From Candidatus Yonathbacteria bacterium RIFCSPHIGHO2_01_FULL_51_10 (lineage in GTDB: Bacteria; Patescibacteriota; Minisyncoccia; Phycocordibacterales; UBA1539_B): a stretch of 5,047 nucleotides of DNA. Numbering within the stretch: position 1 is the stretch's first letter; the number at the start of each line of letters is the position of its first letter. A program made the translations under genes and the position numbers. The DNA is taken from assembly GCA_001823505.1 (NCBI GenBank), contig MHUS01000035.1, forward strand, positions 1 to 5,047, given 5' to 3'. Below, in pieces: positions 4,747-5,047 of this stretch. The notes below the pieces were generated by a model that saw nothing but the letters and a program-made list of their open reading frames with translations, made no database searches and was not told the origin of the DNA.

Positions 4747-5047
4747 ATGCAGGACACTCCCAGCAAGCAGGCATCCTCGGGCCATCTTCACCCGCTCACG
4801 ATCGTGATGCGTGAGGCAGTTGACCTGCTTGTTGAGATGGGATTTGAAGTTGCAGAAGGCCCCGAGATAGAAACGGAATACTATAACTTCGACGCTCTCA
4901 ATGTCCCCAAAGATCACCCTTCGCGTGATATGCAGGATACGTTTTGGATCAAAGATGCCCCTGAAATGGTGATGCGCACCCAGACTTCTGCGGTACAGGT
5001 GCGGTACATGAAGAGATATATGCAGTCGAACAAACCACCGTTCGCGA
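4747..5047 (+). CDS. pheS: Phenylalanyl-tRNA synthetase alpha subunit, 5' part (cut by window end)
   Basis: The visible 100 residues belong to the catalytic alpha chain of PheRS, a class II enzyme that charges tRNA-Phe as an alpha2-beta2 tetramer with PheT. The diagnostic stretch runs from HLHPLTIVMREAVDLL (13-28) through GFEVAEGPEIETEYYNFDALN (32-52) and HPSRDMQDTFW (57-67) to RTQTSAVQVRYM (77-88). E. coli PheS has about 100 residues of N-terminal coiled-coil tRNA-binding domain before the equivalent GLHP motif; here only about eleven precede it. The ATG at 4747 is preferred because upstream in-frame GTG codons fall inside the terminator hairpin and the likely -10 lies six bases before this ATG. 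No Shine-Dalgarno sequence is visible. The C-terminal two thirds, including class II motifs 2 and 3, and any following pheT lie outside the window. Confidence 0.95.
   Translation, partial: MQDTPSKQASSGHLHPLTIVMREAVDLLVEMGFEVAEGPEIETEYYNFDALNVPKDHPSRDMQDTFWIKDAPEMVMRTQTSAVQVRYMKRYMQSNKPPFA

Noticed and set aside
4588..4917. 109-residue minus-strand frame across tRNA-Thr, the terminator and pheS
   Set aside because: It runs through a structural RNA and a hairpin. Such spurious proteins covering tRNA genes are common artefacts.
1..5047. Mobile element, phage, CRISPR or defence system
   Set aside because: All genes on the + strand are core functions or a small cotranscribed membrane protein. 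There are no transposase motifs, direct-repeat arrays or attachment-site duplications flanking the tRNA.

Overview
This window is a compact, single-strand stretch of housekeeping genes from a bacterium. The best fit is a member of the Candidate Phyla Radiation (Patescibacteria), most likely Parcubacteria-like. That placement is inferred, from a uS2 with an AGAHFG...SRRHPS N-terminus, a 196-residue EF-Ts, a 329-residue RF1, a PheS that starts directly at its catalytic domain, almost no Shine-Dalgarno sequences, and a gene order that differs from model bacteria. There is no 16S or phylogeny to confirm it. The standard genetic code is supported: Trp is encoded by TGG and all six complete genes end in TAA.

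Layout, all on the + strand: (1) 46-1416, an exported coiled-coil protein with a C-terminal MltB-like lytic transglycosylase domain; (2) 1435-1665, ribosomal protein bL31 (rpmE, zinc-binding type); (3) a long GC-rich hairpin at 1686-1715, then 1742-2731, peptide chain release factor 1 (prfA); (4) 2797-3495, ribosomal protein uS2 (rpsB); (5) 3566-4156, elongation factor Ts (tsf); (6) 4163-4576, a small basic membrane protein of unknown function, 6 bases after tsf; (7) 4605-4677, tRNA-Thr(UGU) without an encoded CCA; (8) a strong intrinsic terminator at 4693-4731; (9) 4747 to the window end, the 5' part of pheS (phenylalanyl-tRNA synthetase alpha chain). No intergenic gap exceeds about 80 bases.

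Functionally, everything after the cell-wall enzyme serves translation: one large-subunit and one small-subunit ribosomal protein, a termination factor, an elongation factor, a tRNA and a tRNA synthetase subunit. The first gene acts in the envelope and probably cuts peptidoglycan.

The most interesting signal is regulatory. Five start codons (46, 1435, 1742, 2797, 4747) have a -10-like TAnnnT hexamer ending only 6-11 bases upstream, and four of these also have a TTGnnn hexamer 17-18 bases further up. This suggests leaderless or near-leaderless mRNAs, in line with the missing ribosome binding sites. At pheS the proposed -35 lies inside the preceding terminator hairpin. I found no mobile element, CRISPR array, or evident new multi-gene system.
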